A DNA stretch of 6,086 nucleotides from Synechococcales cyanobacterium PMM_0073 (lineage in GTDB: Bacteria; Cyanobacteriota; Cyanobacteriia; Elainellales; Elainellaceae), in NCBI GenBank assembly GCA_949127695.1, contig CASBQH010000238.1:1-6086 (forward strand). Direction: 5' to 3'. Below are positions 1-4,926 of the stretch, one piece after another. Below the pieces are notes generated by a model. It saw nothing but the letters and a program-made list of their open reading frames with translations, did no database searches and was not told the DNA's origin. Each line of letters opens with the position of its first letter. Within the stretch, counting starts at the first letter, position 1. A program made the translations under genes and the position numbers.

Positions 1-409
1 CAATACTGCGCGCGGGTGCGGCTTTTTGCGGGGCAGCAACCTGCTGACCGGAGTTGGCTTTAGCGTCATTTTCAGGATCGCGCTGGGCGCTAGGTTTCGG
101 CGCAGGTTGGGTGAGATCGGCTCTCCGCGATTCTGTTGAGGGAGCTTCTGACTCTGAGCTAGACTGAGCCGGACTGGGCGCGCTGGATGCGGCAGGCAGG
201 GTTTCTGGCGGAGCAACGTCCCGGCTGGATGCGGGCGGCAGGTTTGCTGAATGCGCTTGCTCACCTGGATTGGCCGCTGAAGCTGGAGACTGAGCCTTAG
301 CATCAGGCGTTGCGGCTTCTACAGCAGGCAGAGCATAGAGCCTCAGCATGGCTGATGTCATTACAGCTGTGGTCAGACAATGGCCGAGTGGTTTTAAGAA
401 GTACTTCAT
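1..409 (-). CDS. Predicted secreted protein, N-terminal 136 codons (gene continues off the left edge)
   Basis: The reverse strand is open from an ATG at 409 to base 1. The product begins MKYFLKPLGHCLTTAVMTSA and continues MLRLYALPAVEA-ATPDAKAQ. This looks like a Sec signal peptide: a basic n-region, a hydrophobic stretch and an A-x-A-like site (VEA, then ATP) near residue 33. A single Arg in the h-region weakens the call slightly. After the signal the visible part is low complexity, rich in Ala, Pro, Ser, Gln and Glu, as in linkers of periplasmic or cell-envelope proteins. No catalytic or binding domain is visible, so no function is assigned. The frame is closed upstream by a TGA 84 bp before the ATG. 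GTG and TTG codons lie between them, and an in-frame ATG at codon 17 is another option. The 409 start is preferred because it gives the complete signal peptide, although no good Shine-Dalgarno precedes it. The gene is transcribed divergently from everything else in the window. Confidence 0.72.
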   Translation of the reverse strand, partial: MKYFLKPLGHCLTTAVMTSAMLRLYALPAVEAATPDAKAQSPASAANPGEQAHSANLPPASSRDVAPPETLPAASSAPSPAQSSSESEAPSTESRRADLTQPAPKPSAQRDPENDAKANSGQQVAAPQKAAPARSI

Positions 410-485
410 CAGGGGCTGCCGATATAACGCCAAAAACACCAAAAAACAGTCAGTTCAAACCATGTTGCAACAGCAATTGTGCCAT

Positions 486-513
486 ATTGTTGACAGTTCT
501 CAACAGTTCTCAA
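486..513 (-). promoter_or_regulatory. Candidate sigma70-type promoter of the minus-strand secreted-protein gene
   Basis: On the reverse strand, TTGAGA (508-513) matches the -35 consensus at five of six bases. A 16-bp spacer separates it from AACAAT (486-491), which matches the -10 consensus at four of six. Transcription would start near 479 and give a leader of about 70 nt before the ATG at 409. The -35 box lies inside the 10-bp repeats described separately, so a repeat-binding protein would compete with or assist polymerase. This is inference from motif position only. Confidence 0.35.
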
Positions 514-520
514 CAGTTGG
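491..520. repeat. Three tandem 10-bp units with an embedded inverted repeat
   Basis: Three consecutive 10-bp units read TGACAGTTCT, CAACAGTTCT and CAACAGTTGG. They share the core AACAGTTCT-like sequence. The same stretch contains TGTTGA (488-493) and TCAACA (500-505), perfect inverted arms separated by 6 bp, and a second TCAACA copy at 510-515. Placement across a candidate promoter suggests an operator, but no binding protein can be named. Confidence 0.6.
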
Positions 521-658
521 CCATTTTTACAAAATCTCTATTGCTATGCTGAATTGCAGAACCCTGATGTCTTCCATCCTGTAGCCACCGCTATCCGGAC
601 AATGCTGCGCGTGGTAAAACTTTTTAGGAAAATTAGCAGATCTAGATAGGTTGCATAG

Positions 659-682
659 AAAGATTTCACAAAAGATTTCACA
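659..682. repeat. Perfect tandem duplication of a 12-bp unit
   Basis: AAAGATTTCACA occurs twice back to back, at 659-670 and 671-682, without a mismatch. It lies in AT-rich noncoding DNA far from either flanking start codon. It could be a simple slippage product or a paired binding site. The sequence alone does not decide. Confidence 0.7.
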
Positions 683-747
683 GTAGTTTGCATGATGCCA
701 GCGTGATGATCCGGATACTTAGATACTTCATATCGTTAACTTGATTA

Positions 748-764
748 CTAAGAATTTATCTTAG
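748..764. repeat. Perfect 6-bp inverted repeat with a 5-bp centre
   Basis: CTAAGA (748-753) and TCTTAG (759-764) are exact reverse complements separated by ATTTA. There is no following T-run on either strand, so a terminator is unlikely. A small operator or chance occurrence in AT-rich DNA are both possible. Confidence 0.4.
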
Positions 765-1008
765 ATCAGTTTAGGGTAATTTCTGGCTAATTCCTAGCAA
801 TTTCGCTGTTTTTAACCGGATTAGCTCAAATTATTGCAGTATTCTAGCTTAGATACACTGCTCCAAATCTGATGGCCACCTCATGGCCGATTCCGCTTAA
901 GCCAGGGTTGCTCTCATCGCTTGGCTCAATGCACTGCTCAATTGCTCTCTAACGAGTTTTCAACTGGCTGCCCGCAGGCTACTTACAGCAATCTAAGCCT
1001 AAACTAGC

Positions 1009-1046
1009 CTGATGATCAAGCCGATCTGGGTCAGACTCATCATCAG
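1009..1046. promoter_or_regulatory. 8-bp inverted repeat overlapping the -35 region ahead of the gene at 1233
   Basis: CTGATGAT (1009-1016) and ATCATCAG (1039-1046) are perfect reverse complements with 22 bp between the arms. Counted from the TATAAT box at 1060, the right arm covers the place where a -35 element would sit. That -35 region is itself poor. Together this is the arrangement expected of an activator- or repressor-controlled promoter. The regulator is unknown. Confidence 0.4.
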
Positions 1047-1059
1047 CGGGAAAAGTCTT

Positions 1060-1065
1060 TATAAT
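1060..1065 (+). promoter_or_regulatory. Consensus -10 box (TATAAT), likely promoter of the 1233 gene
   Basis: A perfect TATAAT occurs at 1060-1065. At a 17-bp spacing the -35 hexamer would be TCATCA (1037-1042), matching the consensus at only three of six bases. Transcription would begin near 1072, giving a 5' leader of about 160 nt. This is the best promoter candidate for the gene at 1233 and, if there is read-through, for the pentapeptide gene behind it. Confidence 0.45.
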
Positions 1066-1082
1066 AATGTCACTAACTTTAT

Positions 1083-1110
1083 CTCAGCTCAGGATCTCAG
1101 GGGTTCTCAG
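1083..1110 (+). repeat. Cluster of four CTCAG motifs in the presumed leader
   Basis: CTCAG occurs at 1083-1087, 1088-1092, 1096-1100 and 1106-1110, three of these followed by G. The cluster lies just downstream of the TATAAT box, so it would be in the 5' untranslated RNA of the 1233 gene. Regularly repeated short motifs in a leader can bind a protein or arise by slippage. No known riboswitch fold is recognised. Confidence 0.4.
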
Positions 1111-1232
1111 GGAATCAGATCGCCAGCTTTTAGGAGACGCGGTAAAGTATTTATTCCAATTTTTCAGGTGCGCTACTGCTCTCGAACGACAGCCAGATTC
1201 TAGATTTTTCGAGGTTTTTAGAGCGGTAAATT

Positions 1233-1787
1233 ATGAATAGCCATCCTGCTGAGGTTTTGTCTGCTCTGAGCGCGTTGGGAGCGCCCAGAGCTGCTGCTGA
1301 AACAGATGTCACTGAGTCTGAAGCTCCAGACCAGCCTAATGATCAGCCCAATGACCCGCTGGACTGGGATTGGGATGCAGAATGGGAAGCAGATACGGAA
1401 TGGGAAACGATGCTGCCGTCCGCGCTCAAGCTTCCAGCAATGGGAGATCTGGAGGCTGAGGCCGCTAATCAGGCGCTCAAGCCCCCAACCTTAATCCCAA
1501 TTACGGCTCAGATCACTGAACTGATAGGAGCCTACAAAACCTGCCGCGTCAGGCTAGATCAGCCCCAGCCTCGCCTGTTTGCGATTCAGTTAGAGCAGCG
1601 CTACTACAGCTTTTCTCGGCTGTTGCCAACCCGCGCTGCCGCCTTAAACTGGGCAAATCAGCTCAGCCGATCAGCTCAGCATGTTTTACTCACAGCCGCT
1701 GAACCGTGCAATGCTCAAAGAGCCGAGCAAATCGCCTATGGGGTGTGGCTCTGGCAGCCTGAGGCACAGCTGATTCAGCCAGACTAA
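1233..1787 (+). CDS. Unrecognised 184-residue protein with acidic Trp-rich N-half
   Basis: I do not recognise this family and assign no function. The ATG at 1233 is preceded by GAGCGG (1221-1226) with a 6-bp spacer, a weak ribosome site. Residues 1-40 are low complexity and include a QPND-QPND duplication (34-41). Residues 44-58 are acidic with Trp at 45, 47, 51 and 57 in D/E-W steps. Residues 60-85 are a linker. Residues 86-184 look folded: alternating hydrophobic strands around 101-124, RYYSFSRLLPTR (123-134), a helix with ALNWANQLSR (137-146), then VLLT and YGVWLWQPEA (169-178). There is no signal peptide or membrane span, so the product is probably cytoplasmic. Composition resembles that of neighbouring genes, with no sign of transfer. 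It lies 70 bp before the pentapeptide-repeat gene on the same strand and may be its operon partner. The coding call is firm because of the domain-like C-terminal half. Confidence 0.82.
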   Translation: MNSHPAEVLSALSALGAPRAAAETDVTESEAPDQPNDQPNDPLDWDWDAEWEADTEWETMLPSALKLPAMGDLEAEAANQALKPPTLIPITAQITELIGAYKTCRVRLDQPQPRLFAIQLEQRYYSFSRLLPTRAAALNWANQLSRSAQHVLLTAAEPCNAQRAEQIAYGVWLWQPEAQLIQPD

Positions 1788-1830
1788 GCTTTAGCCAAAC
1801 TCAGCGTAGTTTTATTGCCATCCTTTGTTT

Positions 1831-1847
1831 CTGCAACTTTTTTGCAG
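1831..1847 (+). promoter_or_regulatory. Perfect inverted repeat just before the pentapeptide gene start
   Basis: CTGCAA (1831-1836) and TTGCAG (1842-1847) are exact reverse complements around a CTTTT centre. The ATG at 1858 is 10 bp downstream, so an RNA hairpin here would sit where a Shine-Dalgarno sequence should be; no good one is visible. It may be an operator, a translational control hairpin or coincidence. It is not followed by a T-run, so it is not a convincing terminator for the gene ending at 1787. Confidence 0.4.
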
Positions 1848-1857
1848 CCAGTCTTCC

Positions 1858-2802
1858 ATGCAGGCAGCTTCTTTGTTAGCGCAATATGCAGCCGGAGCGC
1901 GTGACTTCAGCGGCGCAGTTTTATCCCGGCTAGAGCTTTGCCAGGTCAGGCTGAGCGGAGGCATCTTTTGGCAAGCTGACCTGAGCGCTACCAATCTCAG
2001 CCAAGCCGATCTGCAAGCGGCTGATTTGCGAGCAGCTGTCCTGGCTGGTGCTAACTTGAGCTGCGCCAATCTGGGGCGGGCTGATTTGCGGCAGGCCGAT
2101 CTCTCAGAAGCGCAGCTTGAGCAGGCGAACCTCCAAGGTGCGCTCTACGATCAGCTCACCCAGCTGCCGCTCGACTTCGACCCAACTGCCGCTCGCCTCT
2201 GGCTGATTGCCCCCGCTGCCCAGCTGAGTGGCGCAGACCTGAGTGATGCAGACCTGAGTGGTGCAGACCTGAGCGGCGCAGACCTGAGCGGCGCAGACCT
2301 GAGCGGGGCGCTGCTGTTTGGCTGTGACTTGCAGCAGGCTAACTTAAGTCAAGCCAACCTGAGTGCAGCAAATTTAACCTTGGCAAATTTAAAGTCTGCC
2401 AGCCTGCGGTCGGCAAATCTACGCTGCGCGAACTTGAGCTGCGCCAGCCTAGAATCTGCAAATTTGCTGAACGCCAATTTGGGCAGAGCGCAGGTGCGGC
2501 AGACCAACTTTTGTCAGGCAGTTTGCGATCCAGCCACCTGCTTTCCGGCTGGTCTCAAGCTCAACCGCTCTGGACTCTGTTGGATTGAGCCTTGGGCAAG
2601 CCTGAGTCGGGCTAATTTGAGCGGCATCAATTTATCGGGCGCGAATTTATCCGGCGCAGACCTGAGGCTAGCTTGCCTTCGAGCCACCAATCTATCGGGT
2701 GCGAATTTAACAGAGGCTGATCTGACGGGCGCAGACTTGACGAGCGCGATCTTAACGGGTGCAATCTTAACGGGTGCGATCCTAACGGGTGCGATCTTGT
2801 GA
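1858..2802 (+). CDS. Pentapeptide-repeat protein, 314 residues, three repeat blocks
   Basis: The product is dominated by A(D/N)LSx pentapeptides, the sequence of a right-handed quadrilateral beta-helix. The ATG at 1858 is chosen over an in-frame TTG at 1825 because it gives MQAASLLAQYAAGARDFSG, the usual N-terminus of cyanobacterial pentapeptide proteins. The 11 extra residues from TTG look unlike one. Repeat block 1 spans about residues 16-96, block 2 about 123-222 and block 3 about 248-314. The two interruptions (97-122 and 223-247) each carry a D-x-x-T-x-x-P motif (YDQLTQLP, CDPATCFP), typical of loops inserted in such helices. There is no signal peptide or transmembrane segment, so it is probably cytosolic. 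The centre (residues 123-152) is a run of nearly identical SGADL units, and the chain ends in AILTG copies without a C-terminal cap. Function is unknown. Some family members bind gyrase or sit in membranes, but nothing here shows that. Confidence 0.9.
   Translation: MQAASLLAQYAAGARDFSGAVLSRLELCQVRLSGGIFWQADLSATNLSQADLQAADLRAAVLAGANLSCANLGRADLRQADLSEAQLEQANLQGALYDQLTQLPLDFDPTAARLWLIAPAAQLSGADLSDADLSGADLSGADLSGADLSGALLFGCDLQQANLSQANLSAANLTLANLKSASLRSANLRCANLSCASLESANLLNANLGRAQVRQTNFCQAVCDPATCFPAGLKLNRSGLCWIEPWASLSRANLSGINLSGANLSGADLRLACLRATNLSGANLTEADLTGADLTSAILTGAILTGAILTGAIL
2224..2310 (+). repeat. Six 15-bp tandem units inside the pentapeptide gene
   Basis: Units start at 2224, 2239, 2254, 2269, 2284 and 2299 and follow the pattern CTGAGYGGYGCAGAC. 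The fourth and fifth are identical. Each 15-bp unit encodes one pentapeptide (LSGAD). DNA identity well above what protein constraint requires points to recent in-frame duplication of the unit. Confidence 0.9.
2746..2799 (+). repeat. 15-bp tandem units ending at the stop codon of the pentapeptide gene
   Basis: Units at 2746-2760, 2761-2775 and 2776-2790 read GCGATCTTAACGGGT with one change each in the second and third. A partial unit (2791-2799) is followed directly by TGA. They encode AILTG, AILTG, AILTG, AIL. The repeat unit differs from the central one, so this is an independent expansion. Confidence 0.9.
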
Positions 2803-2970
2803 AATTTAACGCTGAGTTAAGTCTCGCTTAATACATTATTTCCAAAAGAAACATCATTACGACCAAAACTCACCGCATCTTTACGGTTTACAAATCAAAC
2901 TTTTAACGAATTACTGTTCCGTTTAGCAATTTATTCTGATAGGCTTGAAGGCATATCAGTGGAAGTGACC

Positions 2971-2986
2971 GACTCAACTTTGAGTC
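2971..2986. promoter_or_regulatory. 16-bp palindrome (7-bp arms, 2-bp centre)
   Basis: GACTCAA (2971-2977) and TTGAGTC (2980-2986) are perfect reverse complements separated by CT. The centre is too short for a relaxed RNA loop, and the following bases are ATTTCTGG rather than a T-run. A dimeric DNA-binding site is therefore a better reading than a terminator. It lies about 425 bp before the taxis operon and 170 bp after the pentapeptide gene, so its target is uncertain. Confidence 0.45.
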
Positions 2987-3010
2987 ATTTCTGGCAATAG
3001 TTCTCGACCT

Positions 3011-3058
3011 TTTAGGCTGCACTACAGTTGGGCTGCGCGACAGTTAGGCTGCGCGACA
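3011..3058. repeat. Three tandem 16-bp units upstream of the taxis operon
   Basis: Consecutive 16-bp units run 3011-3026 (TTTAGGCTGCACTACA), 3027-3042 (GTTGGGCTGCGCGACA) and 3043-3058 (GTTAGGCTGCGCGACA). The last two differ at one base; the first differs from the third at three. GGCTGC is invariant. Such helically phased copies could be regulator sites; slippage is the alternative. Confidence 0.75.
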
Positions 3059-3200
3059 TTAAGTTCTCATTCATCAGCTCGACTGCGCTTTGAGCCTCTC
3101 GTTTGAAGCCAGTGAGATGAATAGAACGTCAAGAGATCAACTTCGAGTTTTTAGCTGCGGTTAGCAACATTCGCAAAGCTGCAAATTTCAGTATTTCTGA

Positions 3201-3227
3201 TGGTTCAGGTAATCCTAATCTGAACCA
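3201..3227. promoter_or_regulatory. Strong hairpin, 10-bp stem with 7-nt loop
   Basis: TGGTTCAG (3201-3208) pairs perfectly with CTGAACCA (3220-3227). The stem continues inward through a G-U pair (3209/3219) and a U-A pair (3210/3218), leaving the loop AATCCTA. The downstream sequence is CCCAGTGCTG, so it is not an intrinsic terminator on this strand. It lies upstream of the promoter proposed at 3317. It would be transcribed only from an earlier start; otherwise it may act as a DNA inverted repeat. Confidence 0.5.
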
Positions 3228-3316
3228 CCCAGTGCTGCTTCCAGCGATGTCTGTCGAGCTAGGCTTGTAGTTAACTTTAAGAATCAATTTTGAACGGCTG
3301 ATTTCGGTTCGGGGAA

Positions 3317-3346
3317 TTGGCGATGCTCTAGATTAGCCTGTTTAAT
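3317..3346 (+). promoter_or_regulatory. Candidate promoter of the taxis operon
   Basis: TTGGCG (3317-3322) matches the -35 consensus at four of six bases. After 18 bp comes TTTAAT (3341-3346), five of six to the -10 consensus. A start near 3353 would leave a leader of about 60 nt before the ATG at 3412. This is a motif match only; group 2 sigma factors or activators could shift the real start. Confidence 0.35.
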
Positions 3347-3411
3347 CTGTTTCGCTAGAGTTCAGTTGGATTTAGTTCTTGTCAAGTCGTGTGTGATGAA
3401 TCGGAGTAATC

Positions 3412-4878
3412 ATGAATACCATTTCAAACGGGGTTTACCAGCCTGCTCAGCGGCTGCATCCTCTCAGTTTGCTAACGCAGCATGTCAGTCACGATGCTGA
3501 CGGCTGCCTGCAAATTTCTAGCAGCGGCAGCGCTTGGTTTCTCTATTTAGAGCAGGGAAAGCTGGTCTATGCTTCTGATTTAACCGATCCATTTGGGCGA
3601 CTTGACCGACATCTGCGGCTGCTCAGCATTCAGTCACCCAGCTTAGTCAGCGCCGTGCGAGTTCAGGTACGGCTGATGTTTGAAGAAATGCCAACTGCCG
3701 ATCAGCCCTCCCGCAACAGCGACTATCGGGCGATCTGCTGGCTGGTAGAGCAGCAGCATCTGTCGCCAGAGCAGGCTGCTACGCTGATCGAAGCAATGGC
3801 GCGAGAGGTGATTGGCGCATTCCTGCCGATTCAGATGGGTAGCCATGAGCTGATTGAGCAAGATCTGCTGGCCAATCTGCCCCGGTTTTGCCAAATTGAT
3901 CTGCGTGAAATTGCCGAAAGCTGTCAAGTTCAGTTTCAGCGGCGTCAATCCGCTCTGCCCAACTATAGCCAGCCGCCAGATCGCGCTAGCTCTCATGGTT
4001 CTAGCCGCCTGCGCTCAGTCCAAGCAAATTCAGAATTCTATGCCGAGCGTTATGGCACTGAGCCAGATTCTCAATCTGAATCTAGATATTCGGGATACAG
4101 CTCTAGATATATCTACGAAGATGGCTCTAGATATTTGCCTGAGCCACCTGTGCAGCCAGTTTCAGAGCCGCTAGAGCACAGCTATCAACCGGGTGCTGAA
4201 CTTGAGCGGCCACTTGAGCAGCCAGATGAGTTGGCCGGCAGATCGGCTCGTCGGCTCGATGCATTTGAGCATTTAGCGCCACAGATTGAACCGGCCATCC
4301 GGCTGGAAAATCACACTGCCGCTGCTGCTGATCAATCAGAGCTGGAAATACATTCCTCTCCCCCCAGCCATCTAGATTCCTATCCACAAACTGCATCTCC
4401 GTCAATTCCGCCGCTCGCTCCAGATTGGCCTGCCGTGGTTAAGCCGCTCACTCCCCAGTGGTTTACCAATCATGTCCAGTCGGCTTCTAGGCCAGTAGCC
4501 GAGGTTAACACTAAGAAGTATACGATTGCCTGCATTGACGATAGTCCTACTGTACTCCAGGCCATTAACTCATTCCTGGATGATAAGAGTTTCTCGGTTG
4601 TTTTAATTAGCGATCCGATCAAGGCGCTGATGCAGATCATTCGCAGCCGACCTGATCTAATCTTGCTAGATGTCACCATGCCGAATCTAGATGGCTATGA
4701 ACTCTGTTCACTATTGCGTAAACATCCGAGCTTTCGCGGTACGCCAATTGTGATGGTGACGGGCAATACAGGCTTTATTGATCGCGCCAAAGCTAAGCTG
4801 GTTGGCTCTTCTGGCTACCTGACCAAGCCGTTTACTCAGGCTGACTTGATCAAGATTGTATTCAAGCATTTGAGCTAG
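3412..4878 (+). CDS. pixG: PatA/PixG-like response regulator (PATAN/DUF4388 domain plus receiver)
   Basis: This 488-residue protein has a PATAN (DUF4388) domain at about residues 10-175, recognisable from LSLLTQHVSHDADGCLQIS (18-36) and FLYLEQGKLVYASD (43-56). A long linker rich in Ser, Pro, Gln, Glu and Tyr follows (about 180-365). The C-terminus is a CheY-like receiver (368-488) with acidic pocket D376/D377, phosphoacceptor D420 in LILLDVTMP, switch T450 and K472 in YLTKPF. All are intact, so it should be phosphorylatable. There is no DNA-binding output domain. In the Pix family such proteins act in the cytoplasm downstream of the CheA-type kinase and influence type IV pilus motility. GGAG (3403-3406) with a 5-bp spacer supports the ATG. 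It is the first gene of the presumed operon, and pixH starts 48 bp after it. The symbol rests on domain order and gene order; a paralogous taxis cluster with the same layout is possible. Confidence 0.88.
   Translation: MNTISNGVYQPAQRLHPLSLLTQHVSHDADGCLQISSSGSAWFLYLEQGKLVYASDLTDPFGRLDRHLRLLSIQSPSLVSAVRVQVRLMFEEMPTADQPSRNSDYRAICWLVEQQHLSPEQAATLIEAMAREVIGAFLPIQMGSHELIEQDLLANLPRFCQIDLREIAESCQVQFQRRQSALPNYSQPPDRASSHGSSRLRSVQANSEFYAERYGTEPDSQSESRYSGYSSRYIYEDGSRYLPEPPVQPVSEPLEHSYQPGAELERPLEQPDELAGRSARRLDAFEHLAPQIEPAIRLENHTAAAADQSELEIHSSPPSHLDSYPQTASPSIPPLAPDWPAVVKPLTPQWFTNHVQSASRPVAEVNTKKYTIACIDDSPTVLQAINSFLDDKSFSVVLISDPIKALMQIIRSRPDLILLDVTMPNLDGYELCSLLRKHPSFRGTPIVMVTGNTGFIDRAKAKLVGSSGYLTKPFTQADLIKIVFKHLS
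4081..4134 (+). repeat. Three in-frame TCTAGATAT copies in the PixG linker
   Basis: TCTAGATAT occurs at 4081-4089, 4102-4110 and 4126-4134, spaced 21 and 24 bp, always in the same frame. They encode SRYS, SRYI and SRYL, within a Tyr/Ser/Arg-rich stretch at residues 224-241 of the linker. DNA-level identity, including the same codons for Ser, Arg and Tyr, suggests local duplication within a disordered segment. Confidence 0.65.
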
Positions 4879-4926
4879 GCGACTACAGCCTGATCTAGCC
4901 CAATTTTCTCCAACTTTAGATTCACC

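Larger units (their letters stand above)
410..1232. other. Long intergenic region between divergent genes
   Basis: This 823-bp stretch separates the minus-strand secreted-protein gene from the plus-strand gene at 1233. No convincing coding frame is present. The short open frames starting at 310, 348 and 1012 lack a ribosome site or overlap the antisense of better genes, and their residue composition is not protein-like. The stretch holds the repeat-embedded promoter near 486-513, a 12-bp tandem duplication at 659-682, inverted repeats at 748-764 and 1009-1046, a consensus -10 box at 1060-1065 and a CTCAG cluster at 1083-1110. Its centre (about 600-860) is visibly AT-rich compared with the genes. 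No tRNA-like cloverleaf was seen. Confidence 0.7.
2803..3411. other. 609-bp intergenic region upstream of the taxis operon
   Basis: No coding frame is supported on either strand. Only very short open stretches exist, such as a 15-codon frame from 3117. The region contains a near-perfect palindrome at 2971-2986, three tandem 16-bp units at 3011-3058, a strong hairpin at 3201-3227 and a candidate promoter at 3317-3346. No clear intrinsic terminator for the pentapeptide gene is visible at its start. Two weak AT-rich hairpins overlap there (2806-2820 and 2817-2831) but lack a T-run. Confidence 0.7.

Noticed and set aside
310..584. Two short plus-strand open frames (from 310 and 348)
   Set aside because: They lie antisense to the signal-peptide region of the minus-strand gene or in repeat-bearing intergenic DNA, have no ribosome site and no protein-like pattern.
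895..902. 8-bp palindrome GCTTAAGC and nearby repeated ATGGCC
   Set aside because: Too short to distinguish from chance, and no gene start or promoter motif is placed around them.
1012..1203. 63-codon plus-strand open frame
   Set aside because: It spans the TATAAT box and CTCAG cluster, has no Shine-Dalgarno, and its residues show no domain-like pattern.
1812..2069. Minus-strand frame opposite the pentapeptide gene
   Set aside because: The regular GC-biased repeat codons keep the antisense frame open; the sense frame is a clear family match.
2224..2310. CRISPR-like array
   Set aside because: Units are 15 bp, contiguous with no spacers, and encode pentapeptides in frame.
2806..2831. Terminator after the pentapeptide gene
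   Set aside because: Two overlapping 5-bp AT-rich stems (TTAAC/GTTAA and TTAAG/CTTAA) are weak and not followed by a T-run. They could form alternative structures, but evidence is too thin.
3643..4405. Minus-strand and alternate-frame open frames within the PixG-like gene
   Set aside because: All are shadows of a well-supported PATAN-receiver coding frame.
4873..4905. GCTAG/CTAGC inverted repeat between pixG and pixH as a terminator
   Set aside because: The stem is only 5 bp, the spacing is long and the T-run is poor; continuity of the operon is more likely.
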